From positions 1 through 34,608 of the forward strand of contig JAAAOG010000044.1 of the NCBI GenBank assembly GCA_009909005.1: a DNA stretch of 34,608 nt, given 5' to 3'. Position numbers and translations under genes: made by a program. Below, piece after piece: positions 1 through 8,245 of the stretch (positions are counted from its first letter, which is position 1; every line of letters starts with the position of its first letter). The DNA is from Alphaproteobacteria bacterium. Its GTDB lineage: Bacteria > Pseudomonadota > Alphaproteobacteria > DSM-16000 > Inquilinaceae. The notes below the pieces were generated by a model. That model saw nothing but the letters and a program-made list of their open reading frames with translations. It was not told where the DNA came from and made no database searches.

Positions 1-871
1 CGGTGCGGTGCTGGTGATTGCGCCCGATGTGCAGGTGCGCGACCCCATCCATCTGGTGTCGATCACCGACAGCGTTGTCGGCCCGGCGGCCACGCATCTC
101 CGGACGCTGGTGGTGGCGGGGGCGCACAGCCGGGCGACCCTGGTCGAGACCCATGCCGGCCGCGACGGCGACCGCTATTTGACCAATATGGCCGGAGAGA
201 TCGTCGTCGGGCCCGGGGCGCGGCTCGACCATTACCGTCTGCAGATGGAAGGCGACGAGGCGTACCATCTCTCCTCCCTGGCCGGCCGGGTGGCCGAGCA
301 CGGCACGTACGACAACTTCACCTTGACGCTCCGTGGCGCGCTGACCCGCAATGACGGGCATGTCGTGCTGCAGGGGCCGGAGGGCGATCTGCGCTATTCC
401 GGCGCCTATCTCGGCGCCGGGTCGCAGCATGTCGACAACACCACGATCATCGAGCACGCCAGCCCGCACTGCCGCAGCCGCGAGGTGTTCAAGGGTGTGC
501 TGGACGATGCCGCGCGCGGTGTGTTCCAAGGCAAGATCGTCGTGCGGCCGGGTGCCCAGAAGACGGACGCGCATCAGCTGAGCAACGGCCTGCTCCTGTC
601 GAGGAAGGCGGAGGTCGACGCCAAGCCGGAACTTGAGATCTTCGCCGACGACGTCAAATGCAGCCACGGCGCGACGGCCGGCGAGATCGATCACACCGCC
701 CTCTTTTATTTGCGCTCCCGCGGCATTGACGAGCGCGAGGCGCGGGCTCTGTTGGTGGAGGCCTTCGTCAACGAGGCGCTGGAAGAGATCGAGGTCGAGG
801 TGGTGCGCGAGCGCTTCATGGCCGCAGTCAGGACCTGGCTGATCAGCCACGGTCAGAAAGGAGGGCAGTGA
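1..871 (+). CDS. sufD: Fe-S cluster assembly protein SufD, C-terminal part (5' end outside window)
   Basis: SufD pairs with SufB and the ATPase SufC in the cytosolic SUF scaffold that builds Fe-S clusters. The reading frame is open from the first bases of the window, and about 290 residues are visible of a family that is usually 400 or more, so the start lies upstream. Visible SufB/SufD core features are the beta-helix stretch with GPGARLDHYRLQ, the segment AYLGAGSQHVDNTT, the SREVFKGVLDD motif followed by FQGKIVV, and the terminal DDVKCSHGATAGEIDHTALFYLRSRGI block. The last is diagnostic of SufB/D; lack of SufB-specific features and the position directly before sufS favour SufD. The stop is 2 nt before the preferred sufS ATG, so the two are very likely co-transcribed. 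Confidence 0.93.
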   Translation, partial: GAVLVIAPDVQVRDPIHLVSITDSVVGPAATHLRTLVVAGAHSRATLVETHAGRDGDRYLTNMAGEIVVGPGARLDHYRLQMEGDEAYHLSSLAGRVAEHGTYDNFTLTLRGALTRNDGHVVLQGPEGDLRYSGAYLGAGSQHVDNTTIIEHASPHCRSREVFKGVLDDAARGVFQGKIVVRPGAQKTDAHQLSNGLLLSRKAEVDAKPELEIFADDVKCSHGATAGEIDHTALFYLRSRGIDEREARALLVEAFVNEALEEIEVEVVRERFMAAVRTWLISHGQKGGQ

Positions 872-873
872 GC

Positions 874-2169
874 ATGGTTGCCGCTCAACCCCTGCTGAAG
901 GAGAGAACGGACGCGCCGCATGCGGCTGCGCCCTATGATGTCGAGGCGGTCCGCCGCGAGTTCCCCATTCTTGGCCGGACGGTCCACGACCGGCCGGGAC
1001 GTACGGGCAAGCCGCTGACCTTTCTCGACAGCGCCGCGTCGGCCCAGAAGCCGCGCCAGGTGATGGACGCCGTACGCCATGCGTATGAGGCGGAGTACGC
1101 CAATGTCCATCGCGGCCTGCACTGGCTGTCCATGCGCGCGACGGATCGGTACGAGGCGGCGCGGGAGACCGTACGTGCCTTCCTGAACGCGAAGGCGACC
1201 AGCGAGATCGTCTTCACCAAGGGCGCCACCGAGGCCATCAATCTGGTGGCCAACAGCTTCGGCCGGACCTTCCTGCAGGAGGGCGACGAGGTGGTGCTGT
1301 CCGAGATGGAGCACCACGCCAATATCGTGCCCTGGCAGCTGCTGCGCGAGAGCCACGGCATCGTCATCAAGGTGGTGCCGGTCGATGATGACGGCCGGCT
1401 CGACCTCGATGCCTATCAGGCGTTGCTGGGGCCGCGGACGAAGCTGGTAGCCGTCACCCATTGCTCGAACGTCCTGGGGACGGTGAACCCGGTCAAGAGC
1501 ATGATCGCCATGGCGCATGAACGCGACATCGCGGTGCTGCTCGACGGCTCGCAGGGGGCGGTGCACCTGCCGGTCGACGTGCGTGATCTCGATGCCGATT
1601 TCTACGTCTTTACCGGCCATAAGCTCTACGGGCCGACCGGCATCGGCGTGCTGTACGGCAAGAGGCACTGGCTCGACCGCATGCCGCCCTACCAGGGCGG
1701 CGGCGAGATGATCCACACCGTTTCGTTCGAGAGGACCACCTTCGCCGAGACGCCGGCGAAGTTCGAGGCCGGCACGCCGCCCTTCGTCCAGGCGATCGGC
1801 CTCGCCGCGGCGATCGACTATGTCAGCGGGTTGGGGCGCGAGGCGGTCGCGGCGCATGAGCACGACCTGCTTGTCTATGCGACGGAGAAGCTGGAGGCGA
1901 TCCCGGGCGTGACCATTCTCGGGAGGGTGCCCGGCAAGGCGGCCATCGTCTCCTTCACCATGGACTGCGCTCACCCGCACGATATCGGCACGATCATCGA
2001 TTTCGAGGGCGTGGCGATCCGCGCCGGCCATCACTGCGCCCAGCCGCTGATGGAGCGTTTCGGCGTCGCCGCCACGGCCCGCGCCTCCTTCGGGCTGTAC
2101 AATACGCTCGGCGATGTCGACCGGCTGGTCGCGGCGCTGGAGACGGTCAGGGAGATGTTCGGCCGATGA
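874..2169 (+). CDS. sufS: SufS-type cysteine desulfurase
   Basis: PLP-dependent class V aminotransferase-fold enzyme that takes sulfur from cysteine as a persulfide for Fe-S assembly. About 431 residues. The PLP lysine is in FTGHKLYGPTG (K250), the family histidine pair is in EMEHHAN, and the active-site cysteine sits in AGHHCAQPLM (C388), the group II (SufS) arrangement. An in-frame GTG at 868 exists, but the strong Shine-Dalgarno aaaggagg (857-864) is 9 nt from the ATG at 874 and only 3 nt from that GTG, so 874 was chosen. The stop overlaps the sufU start (ATGA). Sulfur is probably passed to SufU, the next gene. Confidence 0.97.
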   Translation: MVAAQPLLKERTDAPHAAAPYDVEAVRREFPILGRTVHDRPGRTGKPLTFLDSAASAQKPRQVMDAVRHAYEAEYANVHRGLHWLSMRATDRYEAARETVRAFLNAKATSEIVFTKGATEAINLVANSFGRTFLQEGDEVVLSEMEHHANIVPWQLLRESHGIVIKVVPVDDDGRLDLDAYQALLGPRTKLVAVTHCSNVLGTVNPVKSMIAMAHERDIAVLLDGSQGAVHLPVDVRDLDADFYVFTGHKLYGPTGIGVLYGKRHWLDRMPPYQGGGEMIHTVSFERTTFAETPAKFEAGTPPFVQAIGLAAAIDYVSGLGREAVAAHEHDLLVYATEKLEAIPGVTILGRVPGKAAIVSFTMDCAHPHDIGTIIDFEGVAIRAGHHCAQPLMERFGVAATARASFGLYNTLGDVDRLVAALETVREMFGR

Positions 2170-2630
2170 GCGATGACCTTCGCGAGCTCTATCAGGAGCT
2201 TGTGCTGGACCATGGCCGGCACCCGCGCAATCGCCGGCACCCGGACAGTTTCAACCATGAGGCGTTCGGCAAGAATCCGATGTGCGGCGACGCGCTGGTG
2301 GTCTATCTCATGCTCGACCCCCAGGGTGTCGTTACGGACTGCGCCTTCATGGGCGAGGGCTGCGCCATCTCCATGGCCTCGGCCTCGCTGATGACCGAGA
2401 TCGTCCGCGGCAAGACGGTCGATCAGGCCAATGCCCTGTTCGCCGCCTTCCAGCACCTGGCGACCGGCGAGGGCGAGGTGGACGAAAGCGTCCTGGACGA
2501 AGACGACCTCGACCGCCTGCAGGCGCTGTCCGGGGTGCGACAATTCCCGATCCGCGTCAAATGCGCCACCCTGGCCTGGCACACCCTGCATGCCGCGATG
2601 CAGGGCGAGGAAATGGTTTCGACCGAGTGA
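2166..2630 (+). CDS. sufU: SufU-type Fe-S assembly scaffold / sulfur acceptor
   Basis: A 154-residue NifU_N/IscU-fold protein. Three cysteines in the expected places are visible: C40 in NPMCGD, C66 in GEGCAIS and C133 in VKCATLAW. The acidic insertion between the second and third cysteine (GEGEVDESVLDEDDLD) is typical of the SufU branch rather than IscU, which also has a different C-terminal motif. In Firmicutes SufU is a zinc-dependent sulfurtransferase partner of SufS; whether it is a scaffold or a sulfur acceptor here cannot be read from sequence. The ATG overlaps the sufS stop by 4 nt, implying translational coupling. Confidence 0.94.
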   Translation: MSDDLRELYQELVLDHGRHPRNRRHPDSFNHEAFGKNPMCGDALVVYLMLDPQGVVTDCAFMGEGCAISMASASLMTEIVRGKTVDQANALFAAFQHLATGEGEVDESVLDEDDLDRLQALSGVRQFPIRVKCATLAWHTLHAAMQGEEMVSTE

Positions 2631-2660
2631 TGAGAATGATAGTCAATGGAGGTCGTCCGC

Positions 2661-3053
2661 ATGAACATGATGCCCATGGACTTGGTCAAGCTGGTGCGGC
2701 ACGGCTCCGGGACGTCCGAGACGGAAGGGCGGGCGGAGACCGATGCCGGCGATCTGCACGAGCGCGTCGTCGAGGCGCTGCGCACGGTGCATGATCCCGA
2801 GATTCCGGTGAACATCTACGATCTCGGACTGATCTACCGGTTGCAGGTGGAGGAAGACGGGTTTGTCGATATCGACATGACCCTGACGACGCCGCATTGT
2901 CCGGTGGCCGAATCGATGCCGCTGATGGTCAGCGAGGCCGTACGCGGCGTGCCCGATGTTGCCGATGTCGCGGTCAATCTGGTCTGGGACCCGCCCTGGA
3001 GCCCGGCGCAGATGTCCGAGGATGCCCGCATGGCCCTCGACATGTACGGCTAG
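2661..3053 (+). CDS. sufT: SUF-system MIP18/DUF59 family protein (SufT-like)
   Basis: A 130-residue protein with one MIP18 (DUF59/PaaD-like) domain, a family of Fe-S cluster maturation or transfer factors. Diagnostic are VVEALRTVHDPEIPVNIYDL near the start of the domain, the single conserved cysteine in MTLTTPHCPVAESMP, and the end motif LVWDPPWSPAQMSEDARM. An upstream ATG at 2646 would add five residues, but ggagg (2648-2652) lies 8 nt before the ATG at 2661, so 2661 is preferred. It sits between sufU and sufA in the SUF operon. The symbol is by family and context; the exact role of alphaproteobacterial members is less settled than that of the neighbours. Confidence 0.88.
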   Translation: MNMMPMDLVKLVRHGSGTSETEGRAETDAGDLHERVVEALRTVHDPEIPVNIYDLGLIYRLQVEEDGFVDIDMTLTTPHCPVAESMPLMVSEAVRGVPDVADVAVNLVWDPPWSPAQMSEDARMALDMYG

Positions 3054-3186
3054 CCTGGATACCCGGCGTCGGGGGCCGGCTCTTTGCACCGCGGCAAAAG
3101 GCCACTATCTGAAGGGATCGGACAGGCGCGCCGCAATGCTGCGCCGGACCAGGGACGACGGAAGAGGACAGAGAGGGAGAGGAGCG

Positions 3187-3552
3187 ATGCCGGCCTTGCC
3201 GCCGCCCATTACATTGACGGAGCGCGCCGCCGACCGGGTCAAGGCGCTGATGGCGAAATCCGACAAGCCGATCATGGGGCTGCGCATTGGTGTGCGCACG
3301 CGGGGCTGTTCGGGCTTGACCTATGTGCTTGACTATGCCGAAGAGCAGAAGCCGCATGAGGACAAGGTCGAAGACAAGGGTGTGACAATTCTGATTGACC
3401 CGTCCGCGTCATTGTTCCTGATCGGCAGCGAAATGGACTATGTCGAGGAGGATCTGGAGTCCCGCTTCGTCTTCAACAATCCGAACGAGACCGGGCGCTG
3501 TGGCTGCGGCGAGAGCTTCAGCGTCGATAAGAGCAAGGCGGCCGTGGCCTGA
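3187..3552 (+). CDS. sufA: A-type Fe-S carrier (SufA/HesB/IscA family)
   Basis: A 121-residue HesB/IscA-family protein that carries assembled clusters to apo-targets. The three ligand cysteines are present: C41 in TRGCSGLTY and C105/C107 in GRCGCGES. The frame stays open far upstream (to 2956), but that would add an arginine-rich, non-homologous leader inside the preceding gene. The ATG at 3187 is preceded by a purine-rich ribosome site (gagagggagaggagc) and gives the normal family length, so it was chosen. Last gene of the SUF cluster; a GC hairpin follows. It could equally be called ErpA or IscA by sequence alone; SufA rests on context. Confidence 0.93.
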   Translation: MPALPPPITLTERAADRVKALMAKSDKPIMGLRIGVRTRGCSGLTYVLDYAEEQKPHEDKVEDKGVTILIDPSASLFLIGSEMDYVEEDLESRFVFNNPNETGRCGCGESFSVDKSKAAVA

Positions 3553-3563
3553 ACGACCGCAAC

Positions 3564-3596
3564 GGGGCTGGTCGGCCGACGGTCCGTGGCAGCCCC
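3564..3596 (+). terminator. Candidate hairpin after sufA
   Basis: Inverted repeat ggggctg (3564-3570) / cagcccc (3590-3596), with a loop that itself contains the palindrome gtcggccgac. It begins 11 nt after the sufA stop. There is no T-tract, so it may be a weak or Rho-assisted end, or an RNA-stabilising hairpin. Confidence 0.35.
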
Positions 3597-3958
3597 CGCA
3601 CATTTGCAGACCGACCCGGCTTGTCTTGGAACACGGGTGGCGGCCCGTCACGAAAAATTCATGGCCGGGTCCGGGCCGCGATCGTCGGCGGCCAAACCCG
3701 TCAATCTCCGTCCGGATCGTCCCTCTCGGCATACGCCGTCATGGTTGTTGCGAATGCCTGTCGGTTTGCACCGCAAGAGCATTTGCCATATCTTTAAGTC
3801 GGGCTGCCCGAGCGGGGCCGTCCGCGATGCGGTGCCGAAATCAGCTCGATCAGCCGAACCACCCGGCGCAGGCACCGGTTCCGTAAAGCCGCCGCGCCGC
3901 CTCGCCGTGTCCAGAGAGGCGGCACAGGGCCGACCAGCGTCGATCAGCGGAGGAGCCT
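3597..3958. other. Non-coding stretch between sufA and proV
   Basis: About 360 bases with no convincing gene on either strand; the open frames here are arginine-, proline- or serine-rich with no family resemblance. It holds a candidate promoter for the transporter operon (separate entry) and ends with the proV ribosome site ggagg at 3949-3953. Confidence 0.6.
3766..3794 (+). promoter_or_regulatory. Candidate housekeeping promoter for proVWX
   Basis: TTGCAC (3766-3771), a 17-nt spacer and TATCTT (3789-3794) resemble a -35/-10 pair. They lie in the only AT-richer part of the gap, about 165 nt upstream of proV. Neither hexamer is perfect, and no operator was recognised. Confidence 0.3.
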
Positions 3959-5152
3959 GTGGCCGACAAACTGGTCCTCGACAGCGTCTTCAAAATCTTC
4001 GGGCCGAACCCGGATGAGGCAAAGGCGATGCTCGCGGATGGACTGAGCAAGGACGAAATCTTCGAAAAGACCCGCACCACGATCGGCGTCCAGGACGCCA
4101 GCTTCGCCATTCAGGAAGGCGAAATCTTTGTCGTCATGGGCTTGTCCGGCTCGGGGAAGTCGACGCTGGTGCGCATGCTCAACCGCCTCATCGAGCCGAC
4201 CTCCGGCGCGATCACGGTCGACGGACGCGACATCGTGCAGATGAGCACGGCCGAACTGATCGATCTGCGCCGCCACGATATGAGCATGGTGTTCCAGTCC
4301 TTTGCGCTGATGCCGCACAAGACGGTCCTGGAAAACGCCTGTTTCGGGTTGGAGGTGGCCGGGGTCGAAGCACCCAAGCGCTATGACCGGGCGATGGATG
4401 CGCTGGAATCCGTCGGCCTGAAGGCGGTGGCCCAGAGCTTTCCCAGCGAACTGTCGGGCGGCATGAAACAGCGCGTCGGCCTTGCGCGGGCGCTGGCCAG
4501 CGACCCGACCATCATGCTCATGGACGAGGCCTTCTCGGCTCTCGACCCGCTGATCCGGACGGAAATGCAGGACGAGCTGCTGCGCCTGCAGCAGGAGCAT
4601 CGTCGCACCGTGGTCTTTATCTCGCACGATCTCGACGAGGCGATGCGCATCGGCGACCGCATCGCGATCATGCAGGACGGCAGCATCGTCCAGGTCGGCA
4701 CGCCGGAAAACATCGTCATGCAGCCGGCCAACGACTATGTCCGCGCATTTTTCAAGAACGTCGACGTCTCTCAGGTGTTTACGGCCGGAGATATCGCGCG
4801 CAAGACCCAGGTGACGGTGGTCGAGCGTCCGGGCGTCAGCGTCCGGGCCGCCCTGCAGACGTTGCGCGACCATGACCGCGAAATCGCCATCGTCATCGAC
4901 CAGCGCAAGCAGTTCCAGGGGATGGTGTCGGTGGATTCGCTGCTTGGCGAGATCAACAGCCAGGGGGAGGATCGGTATCAGCGCGCCTTCCTGACGGATG
5001 TTGAGGCGATTCCCACCGATATGCCGCTGTCGGATGTCCTCAGCCGGGTCGCCGACAGCCGCTGGCCGGTTCCGGTTGTCGACGACAAGGGCCGTTATGT
5101 CGGCGCCATCAACAAGACGGCGCTGCTGCAGACCCTGGATAGAGCGAGCTAA
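3959..5152 (+). CDS. proV: Glycine betaine/proline-type ABC importer, ATPase subunit
   Basis: A 397-residue ABC ATPase of the QAT/ProV-OpuAA family, which drives import of compatible solutes such as glycine betaine. Visible parts are an N-terminal extension with VDSVFKIFGPNPDEA-like family sequence, Walker A GLSGSGKST, Q-loop VFQSFALMPHKT, ABC signature LSGGMKQR, Walker B IMLMDEAFSALDP, H-loop ISHDLDEA, and about 115 C-terminal residues forming a CBS pair. In OpuA that module senses ionic strength, which suggests osmotic gating here. The start is GTG at 3959, 5 nt after ggagg. proW follows after 3 nt. Confidence 0.95.
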   Translation: MADKLVLDSVFKIFGPNPDEAKAMLADGLSKDEIFEKTRTTIGVQDASFAIQEGEIFVVMGLSGSGKSTLVRMLNRLIEPTSGAITVDGRDIVQMSTAELIDLRRHDMSMVFQSFALMPHKTVLENACFGLEVAGVEAPKRYDRAMDALESVGLKAVAQSFPSELSGGMKQRVGLARALASDPTIMLMDEAFSALDPLIRTEMQDELLRLQQEHRRTVVFISHDLDEAMRIGDRIAIMQDGSIVQVGTPENIVMQPANDYVRAFFKNVDVSQVFTAGDIARKTQVTVVERPGVSVRAALQTLRDHDREIAIVIDQRKQFQGMVSVDSLLGEINSQGEDRYQRAFLTDVEAIPTDMPLSDVLSRVADSRWPVPVVDDKGRYVGAINKTALLQTLDRAS

Positions 5153-5155
5153 GCG

Positions 5156-6100
5156 ATGGAAGAGTTCCGCATCCCTCTCGGCGACTGGATCGAAGCGGGC
5201 GTCGACTATATCCGCGAGAATTTCACGCCCCTCCTGGACGGCATCTCGGCGGCCATCGATCTGGTTGCGGAGTCGGTCGAATCGTCACTGGAGTTTCTGC
5301 CCTACTGGTTGCTGATCATCCTACTGGTGGCGCTCGGCTTCTGGCGGGTCGGCTGGAAGTTTGCGCTGTTCACCCTGCTGGCCCTCGGCCTGGTCGTCGG
5401 CCTGGACCTGTGGGACGAAACGGTCTCCACCCTGGCGCTGGTGCTCTCGGCCACCTTCGTGGCGCTGGTCATCGGCATCCCCATCGGTATCGCCATGGCC
5501 AAGAGCGACACGGTGGAGACCATCATCCGGCCGATCCTCGACCTGATGCAGACACTGCCGGCCTTCGTCTATCTGATCCCGGCGGCGATGTTCTTCGGGC
5601 TCGGCAAGGTCCCCGGCACCATCGCCACGGTGATTTTCGCCATGCCGCCGGTGGTGCGCCTGACCAATCTCGGCATCCGCCATGTCGACCGCGAGCATAT
5701 CGAGGCCGGCCTCGCCTTCGGCTGCACCGGGCGGCAGCTCCTGTTCAAGGTACAGCTGCCGCTGGCCATGCCGTCGATCATGGCCGGCGTCAACCAGACC
5801 ATCATGCTGGCCCTGTCCATGGTCGTCATCGCCTCGATGATCGGCGCCGGCGGGCTCGGCAACACCGTTCTTACCGGCATCCAGCGCCTGGATGTCGGCC
5901 TGGGCTTTGAAGGCGGGCTGGGCGTCGTCGTTCTGGCGATCATCCTGGACCGCATCACCCAGAGCTTCGGCACGCCCACAAAGGGTGGCGGGGGCCTGTT
6001 CGCCTCGTTGCGCAGCCTGTTTCACCGCGTGACGCCGACCGACCAGGAGACCGCCCAACCCGCTTCGGACCAGGGGTCCGGGACGCCGCGTCAGGCGTAG
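5156..6100 (+). CDS. proW: Glycine betaine/proline-type ABC importer, permease subunit
   Basis: A 314-residue BPD_transp_1 permease. The N-terminal 55 residues are amphipathic and acidic, as in ProW/OpuAB. Transmembrane segments begin at YWLLIILLVALGFW, and the EAA coupling loop is EAGLAFGCTGRQLLFKVQLP. It is followed by the conserved hydrophobic segment ending IASMIGAGGLG. The C-terminal tail (about 35 residues, Gly/Thr/Pro rich) is cytoplasmic and probably disordered. It starts 3 nt after proV and is followed at 130 nt by the first binding-protein gene, forming a complete ATPase-permease-receptor set. Confidence 0.95.
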   Translation: MEEFRIPLGDWIEAGVDYIRENFTPLLDGISAAIDLVAESVESSLEFLPYWLLIILLVALGFWRVGWKFALFTLLALGLVVGLDLWDETVSTLALVLSATFVALVIGIPIGIAMAKSDTVETIIRPILDLMQTLPAFVYLIPAAMFFGLGKVPGTIATVIFAMPPVVRLTNLGIRHVDREHIEAGLAFGCTGRQLLFKVQLPLAMPSIMAGVNQTIMLALSMVVIASMIGAGGLGNTVLTGIQRLDVGLGFEGGLGVVVLAIILDRITQSFGTPTKGGGGLFASLRSLFHRVTPTDQETAQPASDQGSGTPRQA

Positions 6101-6230
6101 GGACGTGGGTGCGGGTGCCTGAAGGCGGCGGTATCCTCCGTCGCCGGGCGCTCGATATGGCCGGGGAACCGGCCGGGCCTCGCCAGAGAGGGGTCCGGAC
6201 GAAGACCGCAACATATCGAGGAGGATCACC

Positions 6231-7121
6231 ATGTTCGCTTCCAACAGGACGATCAGCCGGGCGACCGCGCTCGGCGCCATCCTTGCCGGCGGCCTCGTCG
6301 CCGCCCCGGCGGCGGCGCAGGACGTCACCATCGGCTGGACCGCCTGGTCGGATGCCGAGTTTGTCACCAAGCTGGCCGAGCGGATTCTGGAAGACCGCAT
6401 GGGTCTGGATGTCGAACTGGTCCAGACCGACATCGCCATCCAGTACCAGGGCCTGGCCCAGGGCGATATCGACGTCATGCTGATGTCCTGGCAGCCGGGA
6501 ACGCATGAAGACTATGTCGACGAGTTCGGCGCCGACATGACGGCGCTCGGCACGCTCTACACCGGCGCAAAGCTCGGCTGGGTCGTTCCGAACTACATTC
6601 CGGAGGACCAGCTGTCGTCGATCGCCGACCTGACCAATGACGAGGTCCGCGAGCAGCTCGACGGGCAGATCCAGGGGATCGACCCCGGCGCCGGCTTGAT
6701 GCGCCTGTCCAACGAGGCACTGGAGGTCTATGGCCTCGACGATTACGAGCTGGTCTCGGCCAGCGGCGCGGCGATGACCGCGGCGCTCGACCGCGCCATC
6801 CAGCGCGAGGAGTGGATCGTCGTCACCGGCTGGAGCCCACACTGGATGTTCGGGGCCTATGATCTCCGCTATATCGACGACCCGGAAGGCGTTCTGGGCG
6901 GTGCCGAGCGGGTCGTGGCGATGGCGCGCGAAGGTTTCTATCAGGAGAATGTCGAGGCGGCGTCCTTCTTCACGCGGATGGTCATTCCGTTGAACGATCT
7001 TGAGTCCGCCATGTTCGACGCCCGCGAAACCTCCTATGAGGAAGCGGTCGACAATTACATCGCCAATAACGAGGCGCGCGTGAACTACTGGGTGAGCGGC
7101 GAAATCGCTGCGGCCGAGTAA
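6231..7121 (+). CDS. proX: Compatible-solute ABC importer, periplasmic binding protein, copy 1
   Basis: A 296-residue OpuAC/ProX-type substrate-binding protein. The N-terminus is a signal peptide (basic MFASNRTISR, hydrophobic Ala/Gly/Leu core, APAAAQ cleavage region). Tryptophans expected for an aromatic cage around a quaternary ammonium are in GWTAWSD, MSWQPGTH and GWSPHWMF. The SASGAAMTAAL segment and the RVNYWVSGEIAAAE end are shared with copy 2. The ribosome site is gaggagg just before the ATG. The ligand (glycine betaine, proline betaine, choline or another) cannot be decided from sequence. Confidence 0.93.
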   Translation: MFASNRTISRATALGAILAGGLVAAPAAAQDVTIGWTAWSDAEFVTKLAERILEDRMGLDVELVQTDIAIQYQGLAQGDIDVMLMSWQPGTHEDYVDEFGADMTALGTLYTGAKLGWVVPNYIPEDQLSSIADLTNDEVREQLDGQIQGIDPGAGLMRLSNEALEVYGLDDYELVSASGAAMTAALDRAIQREEWIVVTGWSPHWMFGAYDLRYIDDPEGVLGGAERVVAMAREGFYQENVEAASFFTRMVIPLNDLESAMFDARETSYEEAVDNYIANNEARVNYWVSGEIAAAE

Positions 7122-7135
7122 CAGCCCGTGCGTAC

Positions 7136-7160
7136 GGGCCGGGGGCACCGCTCCCGGCCC
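7136..7160 (+). terminator. GC hairpin after proX copy 1
   Basis: Stem gggccggg (7136-7143) / cccggccc (7153-7160) with a 9-nt loop, 14 nt after the stop. There is no T-run, so it may act as a mRNA 3'-protecting or attenuating hairpin that lets binding protein be made in excess of the membrane subunits. The same element follows copy 2. Confidence 0.5.
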
Positions 7161-7310
7161 GCTTCCCCTGTGCTTTCCGCACCGCCAAAGACCCGAGCCC
7201 GATCCCTTTGCGCGCGCTGCGCAATGGTCGTTGGTCCATGCTGCGTGTGAACTGGCGGCCGGGGAGGGCAACCCCCAAGGACGATAACGACAACTCAGGA
7301 GAGGGTTTCC

Positions 7311-8201
7311 ATGCCTCTTTCGCTTCGCGCCGCCGGCCGCACCGCCGCCCTGTCCGCCCTGCTCGCCGGTGGCCTCGGTGCCGCCCCGGCTGCCGCGCAG
7401 GACGTCACCATCGGCTGGACCGCGTGGTCGGATGCCGAATTCGTCACCAAGCTCGCCCGGCAAATCCTCGAAGACCGGATGGACATGGAGGTCGAGCTGA
7501 TCCAGACCGACATCGCCATCCAGTACCAGGGCCTCGCCCAGGGCGACATCGACATCATGCTGATGTCCTGGCAGCCGGTCACGCACCAGGATTACGTCGA
7601 GGAGTTCGGCGACCAGATGACGGCGCTGGGAACGCTTTACACCGGGGCCCGGCTCGGCTGGGTGGTGCCGAGCTACGTTCCGGAGGACCAGCTGTCCTCG
7701 ATCGAGGACCTTCTCGACGAGTCGGTGCGCGAGCAGCTGGACGGCCAGATCCAGGGTATCGACCCCGGCGCCGGCTTGATGCGCCTGTCAAATGACGCAG
7801 TTGAGGCCTACGGCCTCGACGATTACGAGCTGGTGTCGGCCAGCGGTGCGGCGATGACCGCGGCGCTCGACCGGGCGATTCAGCGCGAGGAGTGGATCGT
7901 CGTCACCGGCTGGAGCCCGCACTGGAAGTTCGGCGCCTACGACCTGCGCTATCTCGAGGACCCGATGGGCGTGCTCGGCGGTCCGGAGCGCGCCGTTGCC
8001 ATGGCCCGCAACGGCTTCTATCAGGACAATGTCGAAGCCGCATCCTTCTTCGCGCGCCTGACCATCCCGCTCGACGAGCTGGAAGCCGCCATGTACGACG
8101 CGTCGCAGCGCTCCTATGAAGAGGCGGTGGATACGTACATCGCCAATCACGAGGCCCGGGTCAATTACTGGGTCACCGGCGAGATCGCCGCGGCCGAATA
8201 A
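7311..8201 (+). CDS. proX: Compatible-solute ABC importer, periplasmic binding protein, copy 2
   Basis: A second 296-residue binding protein, collinear with copy 1 over its whole length and identical in long stretches (for example QTDIAIQYQGLAQGDID and IQGIDPGAGLMRLSN). Differences cluster in the signal peptide, the VPSYVPEDQ loop and surface positions. Cage tryptophans are retained, with WKF in place of WMF in the GWSPHW motif. It has its own signal peptide (APAAAQ site) and a Shine-Dalgarno (aggagag) before the ATG. The 189-nt gap from copy 1 could hold its own promoter, although none is clear. Confidence 0.93.
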   Translation: MPLSLRAAGRTAALSALLAGGLGAAPAAAQDVTIGWTAWSDAEFVTKLARQILEDRMDMEVELIQTDIAIQYQGLAQGDIDIMLMSWQPVTHQDYVEEFGDQMTALGTLYTGARLGWVVPSYVPEDQLSSIEDLLDESVREQLDGQIQGIDPGAGLMRLSNDAVEAYGLDDYELVSASGAAMTAALDRAIQREEWIVVTGWSPHWKFGAYDLRYLEDPMGVLGGPERAVAMARNGFYQDNVEAASFFARLTIPLDELEAAMYDASQRSYEEAVDTYIANHEARVNYWVTGEIAAAE

Positions 8202-8215
8202 GGCCGGACGCGTAC

Positions 8216-8240
8216 GGGTCGGGGGCATGGCTCCCGGCCC
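8216..8240 (+). terminator. GC hairpin after proX copy 2 (bidirectional candidate)
   Basis: Stem gggtcggg (8216-8223) / cccggccc (8233-8240), 9-nt loop. The position and sequence match the hairpin after copy 1, with one G-T wobble replacing a pair. It lies between two convergent genes and could end transcription from both sides. Confidence 0.5.
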
Positions 8241-8245
8241 GCTCG

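Noticed and set aside
6101-6230. Leader before proX copy 1 considered as a riboswitch
   Set aside because: It only contains short GC hairpins and a ribosome site; no known aptamer pattern for compatible solutes was recognised.
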